This document shows, one piece after another, positions 8,401 through 17,698 of a stretch of 64,000 nt of DNA. Below the pieces are notes generated by a model that had not been told where the DNA came from, searched no databases, and was given only the letters and a program-made list of their open reading frames with translations. The position numbers and the translations under genes were made by a program. This DNA comes from VMCP01 sp964415065 (GTDB lineage Bacteria; Bacteroidota; Bacteroidia; NS11-12g; UBA955). Location: contig CAYPYX010000004.1 in the NCBI GenBank assembly GCA_964415065.1, forward strand, positions 27,977-91,976. The letters are read 5' to 3'. Positions within the stretch are counted from its first letter, which is position 1; each line of letters begins with the position of its first letter.

Positions 8401-9718
8401 CTTTAACCAGTTCTCCGTCGATTAAGGTTTTAGCAATAGCCATCGCAGGTTCAGATATAACTTTGTCGCCCGCTTTTAAACCTTTCGTGATTTCGAAATA
8501 ATCAATATCCTGAATCCCTGTAGTAACTTCTACTGCCTTGGCTTTATTGTTTTCAAGCACAAATACATAGGTTTTACCCGGTACATATCCTTTATTATTG
8601 TTTGTATTGACAGTGGATTTGCTTTCGGTAGGTGAGGAGTTCTCATCGTTCAAAAGTGCATAAGGATTGCGGTTGGTTAATGCTGCAATAGGCAAAGCTA
8701 CAACTTGCTTTTTACTCAATGTGCGAATATCTGCCGAAGCCGTCATTCCGGGAAGAAATGGATTTTTTCGTTGTGAGGTAATTAAATCCGCATAGCTTTC
8801 GCGATCCAAACGAATTTTTACTACGTAATTCGTTACTTGTTCGGTCATGTTTTGAGCCGCATTAAATTTTGCGGAATTAGCTATTTCAGTAACCACTCCT
8901 TTGAAAGTTCTATCGGGATAAGCATCTACGCGAACATCGGCAATATCTCCTTTGTGAACTCGAACTACATCGTTTTCATTGATATTCACCTCTACTTCCA
9001 TAGAATTTAAATTACTGATACGCATCATTTCAGTACCCGCCATTTGTGCAGTTCCTACAACACGTTCGCCTTTTTCACTGTTCAATTGAGTCACTATTCC
9101 TGACTCAGGTGCGTATATACTGGTTCTTCCTAAGGTTTTGCGAACTTCATCCAATCGAGCATCCAAACTTCTAACATTGTAAACTGCGGCCAATTTGTTC
9201 TTTGCAGAAACAATAGCTTCGGTTTTTTGCTGCTCATATTGTAAGCGCGCATTTTCCCACTCTTGTTCGCTAATTACTTTTTGATCGTATAATTTTTGCT
9301 GACGCTTGAAGTTGCTCTCTGCTAAATTCAATGCCGTTTTCGCCCTCAATTCTTGGGCTTCTGAACCCGCTAATGCCGCTTTCGCATTATCCAAATTAGC
9401 CAACATCTGATTTAAATTGGATTCGTACAATTCGGGGTTAATTCTTAATAAAAGCTGTCCTTTTACTACGCTGTCGCCCTCTTTGATGAACATTTCAGTA
9501 ATTTCACCCGAAACATCCGGAGAAATTTTCACTTCTTTTTCAGGTTGAATTTTTCCGGTAACGCTGACAATCTCCGTAATATCTCTTAACTGAATTTCCT
9601 GTACGGTTACTTCGGTAATTTCTTTACCTCCTCCAAATACTTTGGAAAGCACAATTAACAATACCACCAATCCAATACTTCCCCAAATAATCTGCTTTTT
9701 ATTTAATTTTATTTTCAT
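8387..9718 (-). CDS. Periplasmic adaptor (HlyD/MacA-like membrane fusion protein)
   Basis: 443 residues. One N-terminal transmembrane helix (about 9-28) anchors it in the inner membrane. A lipoyl/biotinyl-like half (about 60-95, ISPDVSGEI...VKEGDxV pattern) precedes a coiled-coil hairpin (about 105-190). The second lipoyl half, a beta-barrel and a membrane-proximal domain follow. This is the bridge of a tripartite exporter, joining an ABC or RND pump to a TolC channel. The TolC-like gene lies just upstream on the same strand, 143 bases away. No pump gene is adjacent: the nearest FtsX/LolD-type pair is at 25803-27898 with its own adaptor, so the partner here is unknown. Confidence 0.88.
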   Translation of the reverse strand: MKIKLNKKQIIWGSIGLVVLLIVLSKVFGGGKEITEVTVQEIQLRDITEIVSVTGKIQPEKEVKISPDVSGEITEMFIKEGDSVVKGQLLLRINPELYESNLNQMLANLDNAKAALAGSEAQELRAKTALNLAESNFKRQQKLYDQKVISEQEWENARLQYEQQKTEAIVSAKNKLAAVYNVRSLDARLDEVRKTLGRTSIYAPESGIVTQLNSEKGERVVGTAQMAGTEMMRISNLNSMEVEVNINENDVVRVHKGDIADVRVDAYPDRTFKGVVTEIANSAKFNAAQNMTEQVTNYVVKIRLDRESYADLITSQRKNPFLPGMTASADIRTLSKKQVVALPIAALTNRNPYALLNDENSSPTESKSTVNTNNNKGYVPGKTYVFVLENNKAKAVEVTTGIQDIDYFEITKGLKAGDKVISEPAMAIAKTLIDGELVKVSGK

Positions 9719-9861
9719 TTTGTCGGTTTCTAAATATTTATGTTTCCTTAATATAGTTAAGTTTTCGGTATGTATTTTACGTTTGAATTACATCGAAATC
9801 CCAACGGCTAATCTCTATTATTTATGATGGTATTATATAATTATCCCTGTTATCTGTGATA

Positions 9862-11352
9862 TTATTTACTACCCATTAACGTGCCTAACGACAATTCAAT
9901 ATTGTTGGTCATCATCACATCTAAAATAAGTTGACGTAAAATGAATTCGTATTTTGCGGCTAGGAAGTTTTGGTAAGCCGCAACTTCTGAATTCAATGCC
10001 AATTGTAATTCAAAAGGCGTTGATTGTCCTGCTTGATAACGAATTTGTACGAATTCCAAATTCTGTTTTTGAGCTTCGTAGTTTTCTTTTTGTCCTAGAT
10101 ATTGTGCTTTTGCGTTTTCAAAACCAAAGTATGCAGCGCTTACGTCATTGTATACAGATTGTTTGATACGCAATGCGTTTAATTCCGCTTGGGTAATGGC
10201 TAATTCGGATTTAGAAATTTGAGTATTCGTAGCCATTTTATTATAAATAGGAACTGAAAGCGTAGCGCCAAAACTTTGACCAAAATTGTCGCGGATTTGA
10301 TTTCCGAATGCAATTGTTTGTGTTTGATAATCAAATCGAGGTGCTTCTACAATAGCTCCTGATCCTTGCACTACACCGATTGGAGTGGTTCCGGCTAACG
10401 TTACATTTGTGATGGTTTTAGCATTGTCGGAATAAACACTGCTCAAATTTCCCCCGATGAATAAACTAGGAAGCAAAGAACCTTTGGCTACTTTCAAACC
10501 CAATTGAGAACTACGCACTTTCAACAAGCTACTTTGGTAGTCTGCGCGACGTGCCAATGCAGAATCCATTAATTGATTTAGACCGTATAATAGCTCTGTA
10601 TTTTCAGAAATGGCTACTTCAAAGGGTTGTACTTCAAGAGATTCAGTTGGATCCATCATCAGCATATTTTTCAAGGTTAAGACCCTGGTTTTGTACAGAT
10701 TTTCAGCTTGAACTAAGTTGGATTTAGCGTTAGATAGCTGAGCTTGAGCATTAAGAACCAATCCCTTATTTCCGGCACCTTCTTGACTCAAAAGGGTTAC
10801 GCGTTTTAACTCTTTATTGAAATATTCAATTTGAGATACGGATGCTTTTACTTGTTCTTGACTTTGCAAACACAATAAATACTGTAAAGAGATATTGAGA
10901 GCGATATTCTGACGAGTTTGAGTAATATCCAACTCGGTAGATTGAACATTCAAACGATTTTGCTTAATGGTGTTGCGCAATTGTCCTCCGGAAAAAACAG
11001 TCCATCCCATTTGAGCTTGTAATGAGGTATTACCTACGGTGGTTTGCACGAATTGGTTGGTAAAACGGTCGATACTACGTCCGCTTTGATAAAACTGTCC
11101 TACAGAACCATTTAAATCCGGTCCTAAATTGAATAAACTCTGACGGTAATCTAGTCGAGCCGATTGATTTTGAATTTGGCTCATTTTTACATCCAAATTT
11201 CGGTTAAGTCCTAACTGGATGCATTCCATTAAACTCATGGTTTTTTTATTGGGGGATGCAAAACTTGTGCTTTGAGAAAAAGCGTAATTTATTCCGCCAA
11301 ATAAAACGATTAAAACTACTAGAAACCGAATGCGCAGGGTGGTAACCATCAT
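9862..11352 (-). CDS. TolC-family outer-membrane efflux channel
   Basis: About 496 residues from the ATG at 11352. Reading from the GTG at 11361 would use bases of the -7 promoter box. A signal peptide ends near Ala-Phe-Ser-Gln. Two repeated halves of long amphipathic helices with short strand pairs follow, the internal duplication typical of outer-membrane efflux proteins (OEP fold). It would trimerise into the outer-membrane exit duct for the adaptor encoded downstream. A near-consensus Bacteroidota promoter lies directly upstream (11361-11390) and leaves almost no leader. Transported substrate cannot be inferred. Confidence 0.9.
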   Translation of the reverse strand: MMVTTLRIRFLVVLIVLFGGINYAFSQSTSFASPNKKTMSLMECIQLGLNRNLDVKMSQIQNQSARLDYRQSLFNLGPDLNGSVGQFYQSGRSIDRFTNQFVQTTVGNTSLQAQMGWTVFSGGQLRNTIKQNRLNVQSTELDITQTRQNIALNISLQYLLCLQSQEQVKASVSQIEYFNKELKRVTLLSQEGAGNKGLVLNAQAQLSNAKSNLVQAENLYKTRVLTLKNMLMMDPTESLEVQPFEVAISENTELLYGLNQLMDSALARRADYQSSLLKVRSSQLGLKVAKGSLLPSLFIGGNLSSVYSDNAKTITNVTLAGTTPIGVVQGSGAIVEAPRFDYQTQTIAFGNQIRDNFGQSFGATLSVPIYNKMATNTQISKSELAITQAELNALRIKQSVYNDVSAAYFGFENAKAQYLGQKENYEAQKQNLEFVQIRYQAGQSTPFELQLALNSEVAAYQNFLAAKYEFILRQLILDVMMTNNIELSLGTLMGSK

Positions 11353-11360
11353 AAAGGACA

Positions 11361-11390
11361 CAAATCTAATAGGAAGTTAATCATATCAAA
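11361..11390 (-). promoter_or_regulatory. Bacteroidota-type promoter of the tolC-like gene
   Basis: On the minus strand, -33 TTTG (11387-11390) and -7 TAGATTTG (11361-11368) are separated by 18 bases, close to the known TTTG / TAnnTTTG consensus of the primary sigma factor in this phylum. The -7 box ends only eight bases before the ATG, implying a very short or absent leader. Confidence 0.65.
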
Positions 11391-11571
11391 GGAGAAATTT
11401 CGATAGGATACAAATAATAACGATGAAAAAACAGATTGAAACAACTTCTCTGTTTGCTGGTGAAATAGAAACTATCAATTTTTGGAGTTGGATGATAGAA
11501 TTTGCTGTTGTTGGTTGAAATGTGGAAAAGATGACATATGTATTTTAAACAAAAGTAGTAATATTGCATTC

Positions 11572-11752
11572 GAGTTTTGGTTTTTACCGGTCCAAGGCAT
11601 GGACTGGTGAAATGAAAAGGGAACTTCGGTGTAAGACCGAGACTGTACCCGCAGCTGTAACCTCAGCGTGAATAACGCAAACGTTTAGGCCTTTAGCCAC
11701 TGTGAAAACGGGAAGGCGCCTAAATGAGGAAGTCAGAAGACCTGCCACTCTC
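11572..11752 (+). ncRNA. Cobalamin (vitamin B12) riboswitch
   Basis: All the conserved cobalamin aptamer blocks are present in order: GAAAAGGGAA near 11614, the P4/P5 element with TGTACCCGC near 11644, AGCCACTG (11695-11702), GGGAAGGC (11710-11717) and the B12 box GTCAGAAGACCTGCC (11732-11746). It lies upstream of a BtuB-like receptor. In this class, adenosylcobalamin binding turns the downstream gene off through a kissing loop. A short hairpin (CGCTTT/AAAGCG, about 11773-11793) between the aptamer and the ATG could be part of the expression platform. Confidence 0.93.
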
Positions 11753-11848
11753 GCAAAACAATCCGCTTTCGGGAATAAAAGCGCGGTGGTTCAGGCTTCT
11801 TTTTCGGAGGAAATCCATCCACTTTTCATTTTCCGCGAGCGTAAAACT

Positions 11849-13930
11849 ATGGTCAAAAAGGTTTTACATATCGCCCTGTGTTTTTTATCCCTTGGGATGA
11901 ATACCGTTATCGCTAATTCGGCTGATATCAAATCCGTGGATAATCGGGAATCCAATAACTATGTAAATCCAATTAATTACTGCACACTTCGTATTGGGGA
12001 TTCGTTTTGTAACCGTATAAATCCAAATAAATACCACACACTTCGTATTGGGGATTCCGTTTACAACGTACCCCCAATTGATACGGTTTTTATCAAAGTT
12101 CAACGATCCGATTTCGCTACAGTTGGTCGATTTAAGTCGATTATAAGTACAGAATTACAAACGGGATTGTTGCATGAACGAATGACCGAAAATGCATCGT
12201 TTTTTAAACAATACGGTGTTTCGGGATCTTCAACTGTGAGTAAAAGGGGAGCAGATGCCACACAAACTCAAGTAGTTTGGAATGGTTTGCCCATCAATCA
12301 CCCTATGTTAGGGATGACGGATTTCAACGGAATTTCCTCCTTTGCGTTCAGTGAGATTTTTATGATAGAAGGTGGAAACTCCGCATTGTTTGGAAGCGGG
12401 AGCGTGGGCGGAACGATCTTTTTAAATAACCAGTCTCAATTCGAAACCCCGCTGAAAGTATCATTATTGCAGCAATCCACTAGTTTGAACAACCACCGAA
12501 CTGGATTGGATGTTAAAAAATCTTGGAAAATCACATCGGGAAATAGCTTGTTTTTACAAGCAACCATTTCTTCCATTAATGATCAAAATAGATTTCAATT
12601 TAAAGACCAATTGTCAGGACAATCGGAACTACAATGGCGAAATAACATTCATTCTGATTTGCATAATCGAAGCGGTAGACTTGTGTTGGCATTTAAGTCA
12701 AAAAAGGCTGTTCAATGGAAATGGGTTGCAGAACAAACTCACGTATTCAGAGAATTGGGCACATTGTACGGTTCCACGAAATTCATCGGGGCGCAGTGGG
12801 ACCAAAACACGCGAAGTATTTTGGAAATTAAAAAAGGTTTTGATCGATGGGGAATCACACAGAAATTGGGATATACACGAGATCAAATTGTTTTTCAAGA
12901 CGAAATGAACGTCCCCCAAAACAATGAAAATCGAGATACGAGTGTTGCAACCATGCAATTTGCACAAACGGAAGTGTACTACAATCAATCGATCTTGGGC
13001 GATTTTATCATGGGATTTGATATTCAAAATCAAGTTGGCAGATCACCTTATTTCGGAGGAAAAGATTTGGTTACAACATCTAAAAATCGATTGTTACCTG
13101 CTCAATTTCTGGGATGGAAGAAAAAGTGGATTGACTGGGAGTGCTTATCTAATTTTAGATTTGAATGGTTAGAAAAGGTGGCCACATACGGTGTAAGTGG
13201 TGAGTATTTAAAGATTAAACACAACAAGATCCGTTTCGATGCCCATTCACATTTTCGTAGACCTACTTTGAATGATCAATTTTGGTATTCTCCCGATGCT
13301 CTAAAAGACGGAGTAAAGTCTGAAACGGGTTGGGCAACTGAGATAGGTTGGAGTACGGATTGGCAGAATAATGAACATTCGGTTCAAATTAAGCAGCAAA
13401 CTGCGGTTTATTACAGAGAGTTGAATCACCCGATTATTTGGACGCCCACGGGTGCGTTTTGGAGCGCTCGCAACTTCCATTTTGGGAAGTACTATGGATT
13501 GCAGTCGGAAGGTAAATTTACTGCACTCAAAAAAAAGGGTTCGGCTTGGATTTCGTATCATTTCGATGCTGTGAATGCTCAGGTAAAACGAACTGAATCG
13601 GATGCATTCTTTGAGCAAATTTTTATCCCTGATTTCATGGGAAATTTGGAAATAGGAATTGCGATGAAACAACACAGAATTTCGATTAAAGGTACACATA
13701 CAGGAAACCGATTTACTCAAACCGATAATCAAAATTGGCTGCCTGGATATCGATTGATCTCATTGGATTATCAATGGAACACCTGGTGGTTTAAGCAACC
13801 GATAGCATTGGGATTTTCACTGCAAAATGCAACCAATACAGTATATCAGAATATGCCGGGTAGGCCAATGCCACCTCGATTTATAGGAATTAAAGTAAAT
13901 TATCAATTCACAAAACACAATACTAAATAA
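11849..13930 (+). CDS. btuB: TonB-dependent cobalamin receptor, BtuB-like
   Basis: About 693 residues from the ATG at 11849. A longer open frame from 11702 runs through the riboswitch aptamer and is rejected. The signal peptide (about 1-22) is followed by an unusual 18-residue tandem duplication, then a TonB-box-like segment (DTVFIKV), a plug domain with the VSKRGADATQTQVVWNG-type loop and GGNSALFGSGSVGG, and a 22-strand-type barrel ending in a BtuB-like C-terminus. Riboswitch control and the downstream BtuG-like lipoprotein point to corrinoid uptake rather than iron. It acts in the outer membrane, powered by TonB-ExbBD encoded elsewhere. The next gene starts one base after its stop. Confidence 0.88.
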   Translation: MVKKVLHIALCFLSLGMNTVIANSADIKSVDNRESNNYVNPINYCTLRIGDSFCNRINPNKYHTLRIGDSVYNVPPIDTVFIKVQRSDFATVGRFKSIISTELQTGLLHERMTENASFFKQYGVSGSSTVSKRGADATQTQVVWNGLPINHPMLGMTDFNGISSFAFSEIFMIEGGNSALFGSGSVGGTIFLNNQSQFETPLKVSLLQQSTSLNNHRTGLDVKKSWKITSGNSLFLQATISSINDQNRFQFKDQLSGQSELQWRNNIHSDLHNRSGRLVLAFKSKKAVQWKWVAEQTHVFRELGTLYGSTKFIGAQWDQNTRSILEIKKGFDRWGITQKLGYTRDQIVFQDEMNVPQNNENRDTSVATMQFAQTEVYYNQSILGDFIMGFDIQNQVGRSPYFGGKDLVTTSKNRLLPAQFLGWKKKWIDWECLSNFRFEWLEKVATYGVSGEYLKIKHNKIRFDAHSHFRRPTLNDQFWYSPDALKDGVKSETGWATEIGWSTDWQNNEHSVQIKQQTAVYYRELNHPIIWTPTGAFWSARNFHFGKYYGLQSEGKFTALKKKGSAWISYHFDAVNAQVKRTESDAFFEQIFIPDFMGNLEIGIAMKQHRISIKGTHTGNRFTQTDNQNWLPGYRLISLDYQWNTWWFKQPIALGFSLQNATNTVYQNMPGRPMPPRFIGIKVNYQFTKHNTK
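11960..12063 (+). repeat. 54-base tandem duplication in the btuB N-terminal region
   Basis: Two adjacent near-copies, with the matching core CACACTTCGTATTGGGGATT starting at 11983 and 12037. The unit keeps the reading frame and duplicates 18 residues (core pattern TLRIGDS) between the signal peptide and the TonB-box-like segment. Confidence 0.85.
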
Positions 13931-13931
13931 T

Positions 13932-14981
13932 ATGAAAATCAGTTTTAACAAGTTGTTTCAATCCATCACTGCCGTTTTAGTAGTAAACGCTGCAATTGGA
14001 TTCAATTTTGGAGGTGCTCAAACCATTCCTTATGCCGTAGCCACATTTGAAGAATACACAACCTCTCTGGCCGCAGATCAAGTCGAAGATGGTTCCAAGG
14101 GAAATACGAATTACAATTTCAACAATGGACTATTGATTATGAGTACCAGTTGGGACACCAGCTTTGGAGGATATTTTCAAAGTGGAGGTTGGGCATTTTC
14201 AAGAAAGAACTACTACACCGTAGAGCCTAGCGATTTTTCCAAACATTTATATGCTGCTTCAGCTGGTAAAGGTTATGAACTGTCGGATGTTTATGCAATT
14301 GGATCTAATACAGCCCATATTAAATTAAACCGTGGAGTGGATACTGCTTGGAATTTTTTCGGATTTCAACTCACGAATACCACTTTTGCTCGAAACTCCA
14401 TGCTTTTCGGAGATGCTTTCGCCAAGAAATTTAATGCAGCCGATAGAGATTCATTCGTTTTGATCATCTCTGGATTCAGAAAAGGTGAATTAAAAAAATC
14501 CAAGCGCGTAATGTTAGCCGATTTTAGGGATGCTGACCCCGGAAAACATTTTATACTGAGTAATTGGGAATTCGTAGAATTCAATGAAATCGTGGATAGT
14601 GTGCGTTTCGATATGGAAAGTTCGGATAATAGTTCTTGGGGAATGAATACTCCGGCCTACTTTGCTATTGATAACATCGAACTTTCATTACCTGGTTCGG
14701 TAAAAAATATCAGCACACTACCTTTGAAATTATTTCCCAATCCGGCTTCAGGACAAGTTAAATGGATGTTGCCTGAAAACGAACGTCCCCAAAGCATAAA
14801 AATAACCAATTTGATGGGAGCCGTGATGTTGAATCAATCTCCAGAAAGTAATGGGGTTCAGTTTGAAAGCCAAATTTCAAATGAATTAGACTTACAAAGG
14901 TTTCCCACTGGAATATACTTAGTGGAAGTTGAGAGTCAAACTCAAAAACGCTATGTTTCCAAATTGCAGGTGGTTAAATAA
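13932..14981 (+). CDS. DUF4465 protein with T9SS C-terminal sorting domain
   Basis: 349 residues. A signal peptide (about 1-30) leads to a DUF4465-type beta-sandwich (about 35-255) that contains the characteristic ATFEEYT start and a terminal AIDNIELS strand. A Por/T9SS type A sorting domain follows (about 265-349, beginning LKLFPNPASGQ and ending KLQVVK). The protein should cross the outer membrane by T9SS and be anchored or released at the surface. It starts one base after btuB. DUF4465 proteins recur in Bacteroidota corrinoid loci, and my recollection is that lipoprotein relatives (BtuH) bind B12 at the surface. Here lipidation is replaced by T9SS export. B12 binding is inferred from context. 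Confidence 0.8.
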   Translation: MKISFNKLFQSITAVLVVNAAIGFNFGGAQTIPYAVATFEEYTTSLAADQVEDGSKGNTNYNFNNGLLIMSTSWDTSFGGYFQSGGWAFSRKNYYTVEPSDFSKHLYAASAGKGYELSDVYAIGSNTAHIKLNRGVDTAWNFFGFQLTNTTFARNSMLFGDAFAKKFNAADRDSFVLIISGFRKGELKKSKRVMLADFRDADPGKHFILSNWEFVEFNEIVDSVRFDMESSDNSSWGMNTPAYFAIDNIELSLPGSVKNISTLPLKLFPNPASGQVKWMLPENERPQSIKITNLMGAVMLNQSPESNGVQFESQISNELDLQRFPTGIYLVEVESQTQKRYVSKLQVVK

Positions 14982-15120
14982 ATCTATTATTTATCATTGA
15001 AACTTCACCGAATTGACAGCACAACCATGTTATTAACGCACTTTTTGGTAAGTGAATGCACAATCATGGCAAAAGAAAATGACCAAAGTGGAAAAGTATA
15101 ATCGTTGCAAAAAAGCACTA

Positions 15121-16203
15121 ATGTTGACAAATCCTGTTATCACCCGAAGGCTTGGGATGCTCATTTTGAGCATCCTTTTTACCCTAAATTCATGTATTAA
15201 AGAGCCTCCCAAGCCTTCGGGAAATGGGAATCCGAATAATTTCGCGGGCACACGAGTAGTAGTACTTTGTGAAGGGAATTACTTATGGAATAATGCTTCT
15301 TTAGATGTGTACCTTCCAGATTCTCAAAAGGTCTACAACAATGTTTTTGAAAGCGCAAATGGAACGGATTTGGGAGATGTTCTGCAATCAGCTTTGCAGC
15401 TGAATGGTAAATTGAATTTGGTGGTCAATAACAGCGGTAAAATTGTCCAAATAGATTCCCGTACGTTCAAAATTACCCAATCCAATTCCGGATTTGTTTC
15501 GCCGCGATACTTAGCATCGGCAATGGGTAAATTGTTTGTTTCCGATATTAAGTCGCCTTACATCGTAGTATTGGATTCTCAAACTTTACAAAAAGTTGGT
15601 TCCATCCAAATTCCCGATCAGATTGTAAGCGGAGAATCGTATTGGTCTGAACAAATGGTGGTTTTGGATTCTATGGTTTATGTAGCACTCGAATCCGGTA
15701 AATTAATGGAGATAAATGCACGTAGCCAAAAAAGGGAACTTGTGAATGCCGAGCCTGGCTCAACACAGATTTGCTTAGACGCACAGAAAAGAATCTGGAT
15801 GTTATGTTCTCAAAATGGTAAGGCGGTTTTGTTGCAAATCAATCCCAATTCCAAATCAATAGAACAACGAATCCCTGTTCTTCCTCAATTGAGCAATGCA
15901 AGTGCTTCTAAAATGGTACTCTCCAAGTCCGGAGATAAATTATATTTAATCGTTAATGGTAAACTCTACGGACTTCCCATATCGGCAAATACACAAGCTC
16001 AAAGTATTTATTCTATTTCCATAAATGGATTGAAGAATGCCTACGGTTTAAATGTAAATCCATTTAATGGAGATATTTATGTAGCGGATGCAATAGATTA
16101 TGTGTCCAACGGAAGTGTCTTTGTATTAGATAATACAGAAAAAGTGAAATCTCAATTCAGCACGGGTGTGATTCCAACGGATTTCGTTTTCTTAAGAGAA
16201 TGA
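15121..16203 (+). CDS. btuG: BtuG-like surface lipoprotein (YncE/DUF5074 beta-propeller)
   Basis: About 360 residues from the ATG at 15121. An upstream ATG at 15052 would add 23 residues before the signal sequence. The lipobox reads LNSC. The mature part is a seven-bladed propeller with repeats such as GKLFVSDIKSPYIVVLDS and a final blade NGDIYVADAIDYVSNGSVFV, the pattern of YncE/DUF5074 proteins. BtuG of Bacteroides belongs to this group and caps BtuB, binding cobalamin with very high affinity. Position third behind a cobalamin riboswitch, btuB and a DUF4465 gene supports the same role. The 139 bases before it hold no recognisable terminator. Confidence 0.85.
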   Translation: MLTNPVITRRLGMLILSILFTLNSCIKEPPKPSGNGNPNNFAGTRVVVLCEGNYLWNNASLDVYLPDSQKVYNNVFESANGTDLGDVLQSALQLNGKLNLVVNNSGKIVQIDSRTFKITQSNSGFVSPRYLASAMGKLFVSDIKSPYIVVLDSQTLQKVGSIQIPDQIVSGESYWSEQMVVLDSMVYVALESGKLMEINARSQKRELVNAEPGSTQICLDAQKRIWMLCSQNGKAVLLQINPNSKSIEQRIPVLPQLSNASASKMVLSKSGDKLYLIVNGKLYGLPISANTQAQSIYSISINGLKNAYGLNVNPFNGDIYVADAIDYVSNGSVFVLDNTEKVKSQFSTGVIPTDFVFLRE

Positions 16204-16216
16204 CACTTTTGTTGAG

Positions 16217-16224
16217 TATCTTTG
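16217..16224 (+). promoter_or_regulatory. Candidate -7 box (TATCTTTG) upstream of the lptF/G-like gene
   Basis: Matches TAnnTTTG 20 bases before the GTG start. No convincing -33 TTTG at the right spacing was found, so support is moderate. Confidence 0.4.
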
Positions 16225-16243
16225 CGGTATATTTTTAGAACGC

Positions 16244-17698
16244 GTGCCTTCTTTCTTCAAAATTAGAAACATCGACAAGTTAATCCTTCGGTCTTATATA
16301 GGTCCGTTTATGGTAACTTTTGTCTTAAGCTTGTTCTTGTTTTTAATGCAATTCCTGTGGAAATACATCGACGAATTAGTAGGAAAGGGCATTCCAACTG
16401 GCGTATTAATCAAACTTATTGGTTTATCCTTGGCCGATTTAGTGCCTATGGCCTTGCCGCTAACCGTAATGGTGGCTGCCTTAATGACTTTTGGAAACCT
16501 TTCAGAAAGCTTTGAATTGGTGGCTATGAAAGCCAATGGCGTTTCGCTCCTGCGAATTTTACGTCCCGTATTCTTATTTATGTCTGCACTGGTCTTTGCT
16601 AATTTCCTTTTTTTGAATTTCGTAATTCCAAAAGCCAATTTGGAATTCAAAGCCATGCTGCTGGATCTGAGATCCAAAAAGCCCGCTTTTAATATAGATG
16701 CTGGACAATTTTATCAACAAATCGACGGGGTAGCAATTCGAATCGGTGAAAAAGCGGAAGACAATGAAACGGTTAAAGATGTCCTAATTTACGAATACAA
16801 AAACGATGATTCCAAGCGACTGAATGTTATTCGTGCTGATCACGGTAAAATGGTGATGTCAGCAGATCAACGCATTTTGAATTTTACTCTTTACGATGGC
16901 GTTCGATACGAAGAAATGACATCAGCGGAATCGTATAAACGCACATTGCCTTTTAATCAAATGTATTTTAAAAAGCAGCAAATGGTGGTGGATTTGTCAA
17001 GTTTGGATTTTACCTTCTCCGACAGGGAACGAATGTCGACCGACTACCGTTTGTTGAATGTTAATCAGTTGTTCTTGGAAATTGATTCATTCGATATGCG
17101 AATGCAAAAGCATTATTTGGATAATCAGAATTATTTGAATCGTTTAATCCATTACACGCCGAGTTTCCCGAATCCCGTTCCAGGCAAAAGCGCTCAAATT
17201 GATGGGTTTCGTGAATTAAAGGATACCAGTATCTACAACAACTACTCGAAAACCAAACACATGGCTATGAAGTCACTGGCAGTTTCTTTGGCTCGAGGCA
17301 TAAAAGGCACATTGGATGGATATGCATCCACTGTAGAGTTCGAGAAAAAGGATGTTGCATTATATCAAAGTGAACTTCACAAGAAATTTTCCTACTCATT
17401 TTTGTTAATGATGCTCTTTTTAATAGCTGCTCCTTTGGGTGCAATTATTAAAAAAGGAGGAATTGGGTTGCCCTTGGTAATTAGCGTGCTCCTGTTTGTT
17501 TTGTTTTATGCCATCAACATTACCGGTGAAAAAATGGGTAAAGAGTTGGTGGTGCCCGTATGGTTTGGAATGTGGATGAGCACTTTAGTTCTTCTTCCCA
17601 TCGCCTTAATCATTACGTTTCAAGCTTTGAGAGATCGATCTTTCTTTTCCGGGGGATTCAAACTCCGCTTTAATCTATTTAGAAGAAGTAAAAAATGA
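16244..17698 (+). CDS. LptF/LptG (YjgP/YjgQ) family permease
   Basis: 484 residues starting at a GTG. The first residues match the family's usual opening (LDKLILRSYIGPF-like), and no better ATG lies nearby. Six transmembrane helices are arranged as three N-terminal, a large beta-jellyroll periplasmic domain (about 150-370) and three C-terminal (about 385-470). The family forms the inner-membrane part of the Lpt machine that extracts lipopolysaccharide and passes it to LptC/LptA with the ATPase LptB. The gene overlaps the following glycosyltransferase by four bases (ATGA), which suggests a joint role in cell-surface glycolipid building. Confidence 0.88.
   Translation: MPSFFKIRNIDKLILRSYIGPFMVTFVLSLFLFLMQFLWKYIDELVGKGIPTGVLIKLIGLSLADLVPMALPLTVMVAALMTFGNLSESFELVAMKANGVSLLRILRPVFLFMSALVFANFLFLNFVIPKANLEFKAMLLDLRSKKPAFNIDAGQFYQQIDGVAIRIGEKAEDNETVKDVLIYEYKNDDSKRLNVIRADHGKMVMSADQRILNFTLYDGVRYEEMTSAESYKRTLPFNQMYFKKQQMVVDLSSLDFTFSDRERMSTDYRLLNVNQLFLEIDSFDMRMQKHYLDNQNYLNRLIHYTPSFPNPVPGKSAQIDGFRELKDTSIYNNYSKTKHMAMKSLAVSLARGIKGTLDGYASTVEFEKKDVALYQSELHKKFSYSFLLMMLFLIAAPLGAIIKKGGIGLPLVISVLLFVLFYAINITGEKMGKELVVPVWFGMWMSTLVLLPIALIITFQALRDRSFFSGGFKLRFNLFRRSKK

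Noticed and set aside
11381..11569. 62-residue minus-strand open frame between the tolC-like gene and the riboswitch
   Set aside because: Low-complexity Tyr/Phe/His composition, overlaps the -33 box of tolC-like gene, and has no recognisable features.
11702..11848. N-terminal extension of the B12 receptor frame
   Set aside because: It translates the riboswitch aptamer itself. The signal peptide begins at 11849.
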